Assembly (NCBI GenBank): GCA_020284085.1
Contig: JACEVL010000421.1
Location: 383,339 to 447,338 of the forward strand
Source: Aporrectodea caliginosa
Lineage: Eukaryota > Annelida > Clitellata > Crassiclitellata > Lumbricidae
DNA length: 64,000 nucleotides
Reading direction: 5' to 3'
In this document: positions 11,791 through 21,400 of the stretch, piece by piece
Layout of the letters: every line of letters begins with the position of its first letter
Numbering within the stretch: position 1 is the first letter of the stretch
The notes under the pieces: generated by a model
Told to the model about the DNA's origin: nothing
The model's input: only the letters and a program-made list of their open reading frames with translations
Databases searched by the model: none
Translations under genes and position numbers: made by a program

Positions 11791-12906
11791 CTAGAACGTC
11801 GGCTTTTTTCTACCACCTAAAACGTCGGAATGGGTCATTTTTGACCCATACAGTTTCATTTATAGAAACCATGTATTTTTGAATGATAATTCTTCTGCAG
11901 CCGAAAATTCCGCCCCATGAGTAATATTTTTTATATAATTCCGCGGCAGGAGACCTTTGCGCATGCGTGGTCTTCGGCGCATCCGCATTGTCCAAACTAT
12001 GTTACTTATATCAATTGGCGTCGTGAGGGTCGGTTAGGGTCAGATTAGGCGTTGTGAGGGTCGGTTAGGGTCAGGATTAGGGTTAGTGTCGTCATTAAAT
12101 AAAATGCTAAACACTCTCCGCCGCAAAAGTAATTTCTTCATGCGCTGCATGGCGGAATCTTCCGCCGTAGAAGCACCGCGCATTTTTGCATGAGTCCTGA
12201 AATAACTGAATGATTTACTGATATCATTGTAATAAGCTTTCAGAATGGTAAACTTTTAATTTATTTAGGCTTCCCCTAAAGTGCCTGAAGGTACTATTTA
12301 GAGGCGTCAAGTTCCTCAAGCGATACTGAACATGAGTCGTCTCCCAGACACTCATGCTTCTGTTTCAGTCCATCGTTGGATGATGTGACGCATTATACCT
12401 TCATCAACAGAAGTTGATACGCGATCAAAATAGAATCTTTTCTTATTTGTTGTGTCTCAAACAGCGTTAGTCCTGAAACTTCGCGGAGCACGTTCTGACT
12501 GCTTAGCCTTCCACGAGGTTCATCATCGGGGAAGACCAAAATCCAGACATTGCCATCACTTGATGCTTCCCTGGTTTCTGTAGCTGCTACATTTGGGTTG
12601 TCACGATGTTGAAATGATGAGCGACCCCCTCTGTAACCATGACCTCGACCACTTGCACCCCTCGACCACATGCACACATACTTCCAGAGATAGGAACTAC
12701 AGTATTACTAATGGCTAATTACGGTTCGTCTTGTCCACCATGATCATTTTTGACACTTGAAGCAGAAGAACTGCTACTTGCCTCAACAGGCAGATTTTGT
12801 ATTCCGGTATCTGAGACAGAGGAATCACTATCGTTGACTCCGATTCGATAGAAGTGTCCTCACCGACATGGGTCATTTTTGACCAATAGCGCACTTTGCG
12901 AGCTTT
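11785..12906 (-). mobile_element. piggyBac-like transposon relic
   Basis: The left edge is TTAA (11785-11788) followed by CACTAGAACGTCGG and a GGGTCATTTTTGACCC palindrome. The right edge carries the palindrome GGTCATTTTTGACC at about 12871. The right junction lies where the LINE reading frame stops near the codons for WFK, at a TTTAAA sequence. The TTAA edge and the transposase fragment inside support piggyBac. A region of GGTTAGGGTCAG words at 12030-12085 is part of the element, not telomeric DNA. Confidence 0.75.
12270..12860 (-). pseudogene. piggyBac-like transposase, N-terminal relic
   Basis: The minus frames show an acidic, serine-rich start (near 12700-12860), then WILVFPDDEPRGRLSSQNVL, REVSGLTLFET and, after a shift, VDEGIMRHIIQRWTETEA and LEELDASK. 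In piggyBac transposases the segment PRGR-x-x-x-x-NVLREVxGPT followed by IMRHIQ-x-x-TETEA and LEELDAF lies just before the catalytic RNase-H-like domain. The DDD catalytic region is not present. Frameshifts and stops make this a relic. Confidence 0.75.
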
Positions 12907-13440
12907 TAAACCACACGAGCGGGACTCCACATATTTCATAGTTTTCAAGTTTAGTTAACAGAATGGAATGGTCCACCGTATCAAAGGCCTTGGCCAGATC
13001 GAAGAAGATACCAAGAGAAAATTTATTTTCATCAATTGCATTAGCAATCTTATCTTGCATGTCATTGAGGTGGAATGACCGGATTGAAAACCATGTTGAT
13101 TGGGATATAAAATATTTATTTTGTCAATATAGGTATATAAACGTTGGTACATTGATTTTTCAAGGATCTTAGAAAAAAGGGAAGGATAGAAATAGGCCTA
13201 TAGTTAGTGACATCCTGGCTGTTACCTTGTTTATACACCGGTACAACTTTTGCCATCTTTAAGGAAGAGGGTACAACGCCATTGAGAAAAGAAGAGTTAA
13301 TAATATCCGATAATGGAGCAGCTACATAATCAATTATCCTAATAGCAGCAGTCGGGTCAATGTCGTTAAGTGCAGAAGAACGGGTAGTGCGAATAGATGC
13401 TGTTAAAGAAATAATTTCTTGGGGGGTAGTCAAGTCCACA
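12907..13440 (-). pseudogene. CR1-like LINE reverse transcriptase, fingers and palm-A part
   Basis: The minus frames contain ALNDIDPTAAIRIIDYVAAP, MAKVVPVYKQGN, NYRPISILPFF (the classic NYRPISLLP box) and IFFDLAKAFDTVDHSILLTK, which is palm motif A with its catalytic aspartate (FDLAKAFD). Frame breaks separate the boxes. It belongs to the same LINE copy as 11057-11790. Confidence 0.85.
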
Positions 13441-13559
13441 ACAAATGAGTTAGGCGGGGATGGTTTCGTTTCTTATGTTGACCATAAGCATTCAATATAC
13501 AAACAAGTAATGACATATCTATAGTAGTACTTAATTACACAAGTTAAATATGAAATTCA

Positions 13560-14305
13560 GAACAAAAGGCACATTTAGAAGGGAGAAATTACCGCTGGCA
13601 AGATATTATGCATCGAAGTCTCCCAACATGGAGCTATTTGGTCACTTTAACGATTTCTGGCCTAAAAATAGATCAGGCATCCTTTTCCACAGCCACAGCT
13701 ATGATTACACCATGGAAGGATGAGGTTATTGAGTTCGCAGTGGCACAGCTGGAGAAATATCAGCACAGAGATGACTTCTGCGAACTTCTTGAGCTATCTA
13801 TCATATACCTCGGTAGTATTCCACTACATGAAATGCGTTTCCGCTATCCAGGAGCTATACATCATGAGCGGTGGATTGCCAGAGCCATTTACACACTTAA
13901 AATGTGGATATTCGTCACAATATGAACAGCTGTACTGTCTACAGCCAGGTTCAACTAGAACACAGAAGTTTCGTGGCCCTTCATATGGTGAACATGTCTG
14001 GTATCATCTGAAGAAAGACTTAGTGTCACTGCTTGTGACTGGCATATAGCATTATGTCAAGTACTGGTTCCCGTGCACAATGCACATCCTTTACAGAGGT
14101 TTCCAAATGACCTGAATTTGCTCTGCATGCTGTCGACGTTTCAAAACAAGGATGTTGCCAAGGCTGCCACAACCGCATTTAGCCGTCACCTGTGGTACTT
14201 CTCTGACCTGCTGGCTGGGTTTGCATTATTTGACGATCATGTTTCAGTGGATGAGAAGAGACTCATGGTAAAGGCCCTTAACGAAATTCAGGTTCTATTG
14301 ATCAA
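13560..14305 (+). pseudogene. Family X protein, central to C-terminal relic
   Basis: The plus frames read PWKDEVIEFAVAQLEKYQHR, DDFCELLELSIIYLGSI, RYPGAIHHERWIARAIYTLK, then a frame break, then FSRHLWYFSDLLAGFALFDD and DEKRLMVKALNEIQ. The relic at 46587-48789 repeats this order (ARWMANALYSMK, then HSWYLSQELETLSLFSHHLS and DKAQLMLTM). The boxes PGAxHxxRWxA-x-AIYxLK and HLWY(F/L)S recur in uncharacterised, probably transposon-borne animal proteins; I know no function. The frame is cut by a TTAA-flanked element at 14306 and resumes at 15856. Confidence 0.65.
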
Positions 14306-15855
14306 TTAAAACTAGAAGTACCGAGAAATCGAACTTCCTAGAAGCACCGAAGGGGTCATTTTGACCCCACATAATTTATAATGCAAAGTCAATTGCAAAT
14401 TAAATTAAATTGACTATCAACTTTATTAACATAAATTGCATAAGCATAAACTAGTGTAATAAGTAAGTTGGAATGGAATAATTGGAGATCCTCTCCTCTC
14501 GCCAGATCTCCTTCGCTCTCACTAAATCTACTATCCACTCACCAGATCTCCTATCCTCTCACCAGATTTCCTATCCTCTCACTAGATCTCACCCTATCTT
14601 CTCTTCAAATCTCCTATCTTCCCTCTAGATTTCTAATCCTCTCACCAGACCTCACCCTCTCATCTCACCAAATCTCCTATCCTCTCACCAGTTCTCTCAT
14701 CTCACCCGATCTTCTCTCCTCTTGCCAGATCTCCTCTCATTTCACCAGTTCTCCTATCTTATCACCATATCTCCTACCCTCTGACCAGATCTTCTCTCCT
14801 CTGACCAGATATTCTTTCCCATCGCCACATGTCCTCTCCTCTCACCAAATATTGTCTTCTCTCACCAAACCTCTTTCCTCTCACCAGATTTTCTCTCCTC
14901 TCACCAGATCTCCGTCATCCTTCTTCTCGCCAGATCTCCTCTCACCAGATCTTCTCTCCTCTCACCAGATCTCCTCTCACCAAGTCATCCTTCATCTCGC
15001 CAGATCTCCTATCCTCTCACTTGATTTCCTCTCCTCTCATCAGATCTACTAATCTCTCACCTGATCTCCTATCCTCTCACCAGATCTCTCCTCTGACCAG
15101 ATCTGCTTTCTCCCACTAGATATCCTCTCCTCTCACCAGATATCCTCTTCTCTCACCAGATCTGCTGTTTCTCACCAGATCTCCTCTCACAAGATCTCCT
15201 TTCCTCCAATCAGATCTCCGCTCCTCTGATCAAATCATCCTTCTCACCAGATCTTATTTCCCATTGCCAAATCTCCTCTCCTCTCGCCAGATCTCTAATT
15301 CTCTCGCCAGATCTCCTATCCTCTGACCTGATCTCCTCATCTCTCACCAGATCTCATCTCCTCTTGCCAGATCTCCTATCCTCTCACCAGATCTCCTATC
15401 CTCTCATCTGATCTTCTCTCCTCTGACCAGATCTTCTTTCCTTTCACCAGATCTCATCTCCTCTCACCAGATCTCCTCTTCTCTCACCAGATCTCCTATT
15501 CTCTCACCAGATCTCCTCTACTCTCACCAGCTCTCCTATCTTCTCCTATCTTCTCACATTTGATTACGTAATTAGCTGTGATCTGTAATATTATTGAATG
15601 GAAAACAAGAAATGCGTAGCCTTATATGCAAATACTTATACAGGGGTCAGATTGACCTTTTGGTGCTTAAAGGTAGAACAGCAAAAATCTCAGAAATTGT
15701 GAATCCCCCCGAGTTCAAATTTTGGCAGAGGGTATACCCTACGAAGTTAGGAGAAGTCATAAAATTGCAGGACCCGTGCTATATCTGGGGCTGAGGTGCG
15801 TTCCCCTAAAAACCAAAAGGGGTCAGATTGACCCCTTCGGTGATTCTAGTGTTAA
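14306..15855. mobile_element. TTAA-flanked minisatellite element, copy A
   Basis: Bounded by TTAA at 14306-14309 and 15852-15855, with inverted termini of the ACTAGAAG...CTTCTAGT type (the left end reads ACTAGAAGTACCG, the right end GGTGATTCTAGTG). Near the ends are GGTCAnnnTGACC palindromes at 14354, 15645 and 15821. About 1.05 kb of the interior is a 20-bp minisatellite. TTAA targets and CACTAGAA-type ends link it to piggyBac-like elements such as 11785-12906. It encodes no transposase. It splits the family X frame, so it is younger than that element. Confidence 0.85.
14492..15555. repeat. 20-bp minisatellite in copy A
   Basis: Roughly fifty degenerate tandem units near CAGATCTCCTATCCTCTCAC, with 5-bp subunit slippage (CTCTC). 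The unit usually carries AGATCT. Long open frames through it are low-complexity readings (repeating SHQISYPLT-type words) and not genes. Confidence 0.95.
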
Positions 15856-16067
15856 AACGAATCCCGCCATTCCATGAACATGTAACGAAAGGACTCCACA
15901 AATATCAATCACTACATCAACTCTAAGATTCTTCCACATTTTAGAACTGTCTGTGAACTTTTACAGAACGATCCAAGCGAATGAGGGATCATTCCAACAC
16001 ACCAAAGAAACTGGGGGTGCCCAATCCGTTAATGTGGTTAACGACCTCGCAGAAAGAGAGTCGCCTT
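15856..16067 (+). pseudogene. Family X protein, continuation after copy A
   Basis: Directly after the element's right TTAA the plus frame reads STLRFFHILELSVNFYRTIQ and QSVNVVNDLAER. The VNVVNDLAER box is mirrored in the other family X relic as CVNDNAELGVALIQNFNSTR (47104-47286, minus). The segment ends where an L2-like LINE tail begins at 16068. Confidence 0.6.
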
Positions 16068-16795
16068 ATTCATTCATTCATTCCGATAATTTATATAGCG
16101 CCTCTTCAAGAAACCTACTCAGAAGCGCTCCCAGCCCATGCAGCCACGGCTAAAAAAGTGTGATTTGAGATACTTATAAAAGGCAGGCGAATCTAGCCGA
16201 GGCATCAATCGCAAGTTTAGTAGGAGGCCATTCCAGATGGAGGGACCCACACTCGAAAAGGCTCGACGCTGTCTAATAGAAGTGTGAGCTCGCTGGACCA
16301 AAAGCTCCACCTTTCTGAAGAACGCAGAGATCTATGAGCTGCGAGATCAGAGACAGGTCGACTAAGATCTAACAAGTAGGATGGAGCACAGCCAAGAAGG
16401 CACCTCCATACAAGTGCAGCAACTTGATAGGAGATGCGCTGAGAAACAGGGAGCCAGTGAAGAACATCACGCATATAGGCAGAGATAGGAGCATATTTAG
16501 GGAGGTGGCCAATGAGGCGAGCAGCGGAACGCAGAACTCGATCAAGGCGCCCAATTAGCCCCGATGGTAGACCTACAAGTACCGAACTGCATTGACCAAG
16601 TTTACTAGTGACAAAGGCATGCACAGGAGTCACAGTAGCATTATGAGAGAGGGATCGTGAGACAACTCGGAGTTGACGAAGCTGATAGTAGCAACTACGA
16701 GTGATCGAATTAAAATGCTGTGAGAAATTTAGCTCTTGATCCAAAGTGACTCCGATGTCTCGAACTGTGAGAGAGAAAGAGATTTGAGGAAAGAA
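16068..16795 (-). mobile_element. L2-like LINE, 5'-truncated
   Basis: Minus-strand LINE with a CATTCATTCATT tail at 16068 (plus strand), the conserved 3' end TTTATATAGCGCCTCTTCAA and a coding tail upstream. The minus frame 16217-16744 reads SQHFNSITRSCYYQLRQLRV, LDRVLRSAARLIGHLPKYA, MRDVLHWLPVSQRISYQVAA and LVWRCLLGCAPSYLLDL, then shifts to RAFSSVGPSIWNGLLLNLRL. This is the reverse-transcriptase C-terminus of the same LINE family as 36155-36722. The 5' end near 16795 is where family X coding resumes. Confidence 0.85.
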
Positions 16796-16799
16796 TTAT

Positions 16800-16940
16800 A
16801 ATTGCAAGAATTAAACTGTTCTCTATCAAGAGGTGAAGAACATAATTTACAGTTCTAGCTACAGGTTGTAGAGTAACATAGGAAGCTGTTCTCAGCGCTA
16901 ACAGACTGCATCCTACAGCTCAAACTCGGATGACTGACAA
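16800..16940 (+). pseudogene. Family X protein, extreme C-terminal relic
   Basis: A plus frame reads SRGEEHNLQF, stop, LQVVE, stop, HRKLFSALTDCILQLKLG. By position it follows the VNDLAER box once the LINE at 16068-16795 is disregarded. In the second relic the matching segment (47104-47286, minus) ends similarly. Two stops show decay. Confidence 0.5.
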
Positions 16941-17345
16941 ATTCATCGGAACATGTTGATGTTCTCGGCTACATTTTTCGATTTTGTGCTAAGTTTTACA
17001 GTCAGCATCTTAAACTGAAATAAAATATCCCATTCTTACATGACTTTGGTAACGTTATTCAGTCAAATAATTGTATTGCAGCTGCATATATAAATAGTTT
17101 GCTCGTAGGCCTATGCAATTATTTTAAACAATGCCGAGTGTAAAATTGAGGGAAACCAGCAACACATTCTAAAAATTTCATCGGCGTTCAGCAAGTGCCA
17201 ACTATTATTATTTTCTTTTAATTTTTTAATTGTTATTTATTAATACCTGACGTAACTAAATGGTGGGTTGGAGAATTCATTTATACAACTTCCACTTTTT
17301 TTAGGACCACCCATATAATATATGTATATATAATTATATATAGAG
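16941..17345. other. Gene-poor AT-rich stretch
   Basis: No coding signal. Contains short TATATA runs at 17315-17343 next to the foldback element. Confidence 0.5.
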
Positions 17346-17922
17346 TAGGGTGGAATGAAAAATATTTTTTGGAGCAAAGGTTTTCCAAGAGTGATGAAAA
17401 GTTGCCAGTATGTTAGAGTAAGTAGTATGCAAAATATTTTTGATTTTGCTTTGTGTCTTCTGCCCTCTATCGGCGGGAATATTTTAATATGTGAAATTCT
17501 GTGGAAACACGTCAATGTAATGCATTTGTTCTTGAACTGTGGGCGAATCTTCAGATATATCGGCCATATGAGATCAGGCAGTTGCAGAAATCGCATCTGG
17601 TGTGATAGGCTGCAGGACTGTGGAAGCACTCATTGGGCATTACGCTTCCACAGTCCTGCAGCCTATCACAACAGATGCGATTTCCGCAACTGCCTGATCT
17701 GATATGGCCGATAGATCTGAAGATTCGCCCACAGTTCAAGAACAAATGCATTACACGTGTTTCCACAGAATTTCACATATTAAAATATTCCCGCCTGAAG
17801 AGGGCAGAAGACATAAAGCAAAATCAAAAATATTTTGCATACTGCTTACTCTAACATACAGGCAACTTTTCATCACTATTGGAAAACGTTTGCGCCAAGA
17901 AATATTTTTTCACTCCACCCTA
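17346..17922. mobile_element. Long foldback (hairpin) element
   Basis: Two nearly complementary arms of about 280 bases (17346-17627 and 17644-17922) face each other across a 16-base spacer. The outer ends are TAGGGTGGAATGAAAAATAT and its complement ...TTTTTTCACTCCACCCTA. The arms contain matching landmarks (TGCAGGACTGTGGAAGC against GCTTCCACAGTCCTGCA). Open frames on both strands through it are mirror readings of the palindrome. A transcript would fold into one very long stem. Confidence 0.92.
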
Positions 17923-17937
17923 ATATATAGTGTACAT

Positions 17938-18345
17938 TAGGGTGGAGTGAAAAAAGCAAAAATTCTAGAACCTCAGCGTAATAGTGATAACTCGTTGCCT
18001 TTTGGCATAGACCGTATAGTAAGCTATCATGTCAAATATTTCTTTAAAATTCGTTCTCGAAGATTTGCCCCAACGCGTTTTAAAGTTAATTTTTGACAAT
18101 TTGAAAAAAGTGACTAATTTATACAAATTTCAATAATTTTTTAATGTAGGCTATTGAGCTAATTGTAATAGTGATAACTCGTTACCTTTTGATGCAGTTA
18201 TCATGCCAAATATTTCTTTTAAAATTCGTTCTTTTAAGATGTGCCGCGACGCGTTTTAAAATTTGACAATTTTAGCAAAAAGTGTCGAATTTATACAAAT
18301 TTCAATAAATTTTTAAAATGTAATGCGCTACTTGTAATAGTGTTT
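17938..18345. repeat. Related terminus plus 187-bp tandem duplication
   Basis: TAGGGTGGAGTGAAAAA at 17938 repeats the end sequence of the foldback element. It is followed by two direct copies of a ~187-bp unit beginning GTAATAGTGATAACTCGTT (17978 and 18165). Both copies contain AAATTCGTTCT, GACGCGTTTTAAA and TTATACAAATTTCAATAA. No coding. Confidence 0.8.
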
Positions 18346-18640
18346 ACGCATTTAATTATGACGTATTTAATGACCATGCAAATTAAAATTAATAAAATGA
18401 CTGTATGTCAGCAATATTAAATAAGCAATAAACCCTAAACTTTATAAACAGTCCTAATTACAGTTGTAGATTATTTAGCCATTAATCACTGAAAAGTGAG
18501 TCATTAGTCATTTATTTTATTCTGTTGATTGAACTCCGATTGAAATTCTGCTTTAGTATAGAGAGAATGCAATAGTTCTCGTGATTCCATTGAGAAGGGA
18601 TAAAATGGGATAGGAATGAGTGATCGATAAGGTGAGAGAG
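18346..18640. other. Gene-poor AT-rich stretch
   Basis: Nothing recognised apart from degenerate TCATTAGTCATT-like words. Confidence 0.5.
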
Positions 18641-18755
18641 AGGTAATGAAAAGAATGAGTCAGTGAGTCTATCACTAGAAGCACCGAAGGGGTCAGATAG
18701 AGGTAATGAAAAGAATGGGTCAGTGACTCAATCACTAGAAGCACCGAATGGGTCA
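18641..18755. repeat. 60-bp direct duplication at the edge of copy B
   Basis: AGGTAATGAAAAGAATG...ATCACTAGAAGCACCGAA..GGTCA occurs at 18641 and again at 18701. The duplicated block includes flanking DNA plus the element terminus, so the end of copy B has been locally duplicated. Confidence 0.8.
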
Positions 18756-20415
18756 ATCTGACCCCTTTTGCTTTTTAGCGGAACGCACCTCGGCCCCAGA
18801 TATAGCCAGAGTCCTGTAATTTCATGACTTTTCCTAACTTCGTAAGGTATACCCTCCGCCAAAATTTGAACTCGGGGGATTCACAATTTCTGAGATTTTT
18901 GCTGTTCTACCTATAAGCACCAAGGGGTCAATCTGACACCTGTATCAGTACTTGCATATCAGGCTTACGCATTTCTTGTTTTTTAATCAATAATATTATA
19001 TGTCAAAGCTAATTACGTAATAAATGTGAGATGATAGGAGATCTGGTGAGAGGAGATCTGGTGAGAGGAGATCTGGTGAGAGGATAGGATCAGATCTGGT
19101 GAGAGAAGAGGAGATTTGGTGAGAGGAGAGGCGATCTGATGAAAGGAAAGAAGATCTGGTCAGAGAGAGAAGATCAGGTGAGAGGATAGGAGATCTGGCG
19201 AAAGGAGATGAGATCTGGTGATGGAAGAGGAGATCAGGTGAGAGAAGAGGAGATCAGGTGAGAGGATAGGAGATCTGGCGAGAGAATTAGAGATCTGGCG
19301 AGAGGAGAGGACATTTGGCGATAAGAAAGAAGATCTGGGGAGAGAAGAGGAGATCTGGTGAGAAGATAGGAGATCTGATGAGGGGATAGGCGATCTGGTG
19401 AGAGGAAAGTAGATCTGGTCAGAGGAGATCTGGCCAGAGGATAGTAGATCTGGCGAGAGGAGAGGAGATCAAGTGAGAGGATAGGAGATCTGGCGAGAAA
19501 GATGATTTGATGAGAGGAGCGGAGATCTGGTTAGAGGAAAGGAGATCTTGTGAGAGGAGATCTGGTGAAAAAGAACAGATCTGGTGAGAGAAAAGAGGAC
19601 ATCTGGTGAGAGAAGAGGATATCTGGTGAGAGGAGAGGATATCTAGTGGGAGAAAGAAGATGTGGTCAGAGGAGATCTAGTGAACGGATAGGAGATCAGG
19701 TGAGAGGGTAGTAGATCTGGTGAGAGGAGAGGAGATCAAGTGAAAGGATAGGCGATCTGGCGAGAAGAAGGATGACTTGGTGAGAGAGGATATCTGGTGA
19801 GAGGAGAGGAGATCTGGTGAGAGGAGAGAGATCTGGCGAGAGAAGACGATATTTGGAAAGTAAAAAGGAGATCTGGTGAGAGGAAGGAATATCTGGTCAG
19901 AAGATAGGAGGTCTGGTGATAAGATAGGAGAGTTAGTGGTGAAAGGAGAGGAGATCTGATGAGAAGATACAAGATAGAAGATCTGGCGAGAGGAGAGAAG
20001 ATCTGGTGAGAGTAGAGATCTGGTGAGAGGATAAGAGATTTGGTGAGAAGATAGGGTGAGGTCTGGTGAGAGGATAAGAAATCTGATGATAGGAAAGGAG
20101 ATTTGGCGAGAAGATAGGGTGAGATCTGGTGAGAGGATAGGAAGTTTGGTGAGAGGATAGGAGATCTGGTGAGTGGATAGTAGATTTAGTGAGAGCGGAG
20201 GAGATCTGGCGAGAGGATAGGAGATCTGGGTGAGAGGAGAGGATCTCCTATTATTCCATTCCAACTTACTTATTACACTTGTTTATGCTCATAGTTAATA
20301 AAGTTGATAGTCAATTTAATTGAATTTGCAATTGACTTTGCATTATAAATTATTTGGGGTCAAAATGACCCCCTTTGGTGCTTCTAGGAAGTTCGATTTC
20401 TCGGTGCTTCTAGTG
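18733..20415. mobile_element. Minisatellite element, copy B, inverted relative to copy A
   Basis: The reverse complement of 14306-15855 along its whole length. The left end CACTAGAAGCACCGAATGGG matches copy A's right end, and the right end (GGTGCTTCTAGTG at 20403-20415) matches its left end. Shared internal landmarks include AATTTGAACTCGGGGGATTC and the AATTACGTAAT block next to the minisatellite. Flanks (CAAT on the left, CTAA on the right) are no longer intact TTAA. The minisatellite is about 180 bp longer than in copy A. Confidence 0.88.
19027..20255. repeat. 20-bp minisatellite in copy B
   Basis: Tandem degenerate units near GTGAGAGGATAGGAGATCTG, the complement of the copy A unit, about sixty copies. 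Open frames of up to 195 codons are repeat readings, not genes. Confidence 0.95.
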
Positions 20416-21019
20416 CTAAGAAGCCAAGCAGATTGTTCTTATAATACCCGTGCACATGGAAGTAGGATGCAACTGGTCAAGAAGATAGAATAGTTGGCAT
20501 TCTTCAATGAAGGGGTATTTGGGAGGGCCGTGAGTCGGAAATTGAGAGAGGTGTAGTTTTGGTCGGTGGAGATAGAGGAGTAATGGAGGTTAAGGTCGTC
20601 TGCGGTGATGTGTGTAGAGTAGCTGCTTTCAGGATCTCTGTAAGTAAGCGATTTTACTTCATAGGCCTACATTAAAAGAAACCACTAGTAATGAAAATTA
20701 ATGCATAATCAAATGTAGGCTATATTCGTATTCAATCATGACTTACATAGTGATAATAACGTGGTCTCCGGGGCGGCGTGGTGATGCGTGAGGGGAGGCA
20801 ACGACGAAACAGAGACTATAGGCGTTTACGATTTTTGGCGTTTCGCAAGACCAGTTTTTCCCAGTGAGCTGCTTCCTTATGATGGTAGAGGCGATGGACG
20901 GCGCGAAGCTGGGTAATCCACTAATCCAGGCCAAACGGTCATCAGGCTCCTTACTAAGTCCTTGGTCCGGCGATAACGCCGCTCCAAACATCGAGTACGG
21001 CGAAGAAGTCGATGACAGT
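20416..21019. other. Stretch without recognised genes
   Basis: Overlapping frames at 20743-21086 on both strands lie in GC-richer sequence beyond the Mab-21 relic. The minus strand shows a GTAAGT word at 20741-20746 that could be a splice donor, but no frame here resembles the intact Mab-21 gene. Confidence 0.4.
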
Positions 21020-21400
21020 TGGCGTCAAACCAGTGGACGAAGACGCGTCCAAACTTCGCGTCGTGGAAGCATAATGTCAAAGACATTCGTAACAGTGCAG
21101 GTCAAATAGTTGCTCGACCGTGAGCTCATTTGGCAAAACTGGAATGTCTTCCACGAAGGCCAATATACCATTACTGTAATTTAATACATCACAATCGTCG
21201 ATGCATGGATTCACCGGTCGTATATAAAACTCTTGAGAGCTGCCACAATAAATGGAATACCTTGGCCAACAGCCTGAGGAATTGACTGGAATATGCATGC
21301 GATCAGACACAATAGTACAAGACTTTGGAAGCAACTGACATGTGCGAACAATGAAATCAGACGAAATTTCTTCCAACCATTTATCCGCATATTCAGCCAT
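21020..21400 (-). pseudogene. Mab-21 family paralogue, first coding exon relic
   Basis: The minus frame opens MAEYADKWLEEISSDFIVRT and aligns along ~105 residues with the intact protein at 60119 (MEYADKSMEEVTSEFIVCT). It keeps the nucleotidyltransferase signature YCGSSQEFYIRPVNPCIDDC, in which GS is followed 14 residues later by D-x-D, and VEDIPVLPNEL. Just upstream a T-rich tract ends in TTTAG before GATGGCTGAA, matching the acceptor-exon junction of the intact gene. At 21077 the frame stops. In another frame a VWTRLRPL reading echoes FVRLRLLG of the intact gene, so a frameshift is the likely cause, and similarity ends by about 21020. An immune-type or developmental role is inferred only from the family. 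Confidence 0.75.

Larger units (their letters stand above)
10691..13480 (-). mobile_element. CR1-like LINE relic, interrupted by a piggyBac relic
   Basis: A minus-strand non-LTR retrotransposon. Its 3' end is an (AATC)n tail at 10692-10716 on the plus strand, the tandem tail typical of CR1/L2-like LINEs. Reverse-transcriptase segments lie at 12907-13440 (fingers and palm) and 11057-11790 (thumb and C-terminus). Between them a piggyBac relic occupies about 11785-12906. The central palm with the YxDD box is missing, so a deletion accompanied or preceded that insertion. The 5' boundary near 13480 is estimated from where coding similarity ends. Confidence 0.75.

Noticed and set aside
12030..12090. 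GGTTAGGG words that might be interstitial telomere repeats
   Set aside because: The spacing is irregular and the words form part of a longer duplicated segment (GTGAGGGTCGGTTAGGGTCAG) inside the piggyBac relic.
14468..15119. Open frames of 194 and 96 codons rich in SHQISYPLT-type words
   Set aside because: They are readings of the 20-bp minisatellite. The inverted copy at 19677-20264 gives the same kind of frame on the other strand.
17240..17940. Overlapping open frames of 70-130 codons on both strands
   Set aside because: They are mirror readings of the foldback palindrome, and no frame resembles a known protein.
20743..21109. Further exons of the Mab-21 relic in the 69-82 codon frames
   Set aside because: None resembles the intact protein beyond the short VWTRLRPL echo. 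The frames overlap on both strands and lack family boxes.
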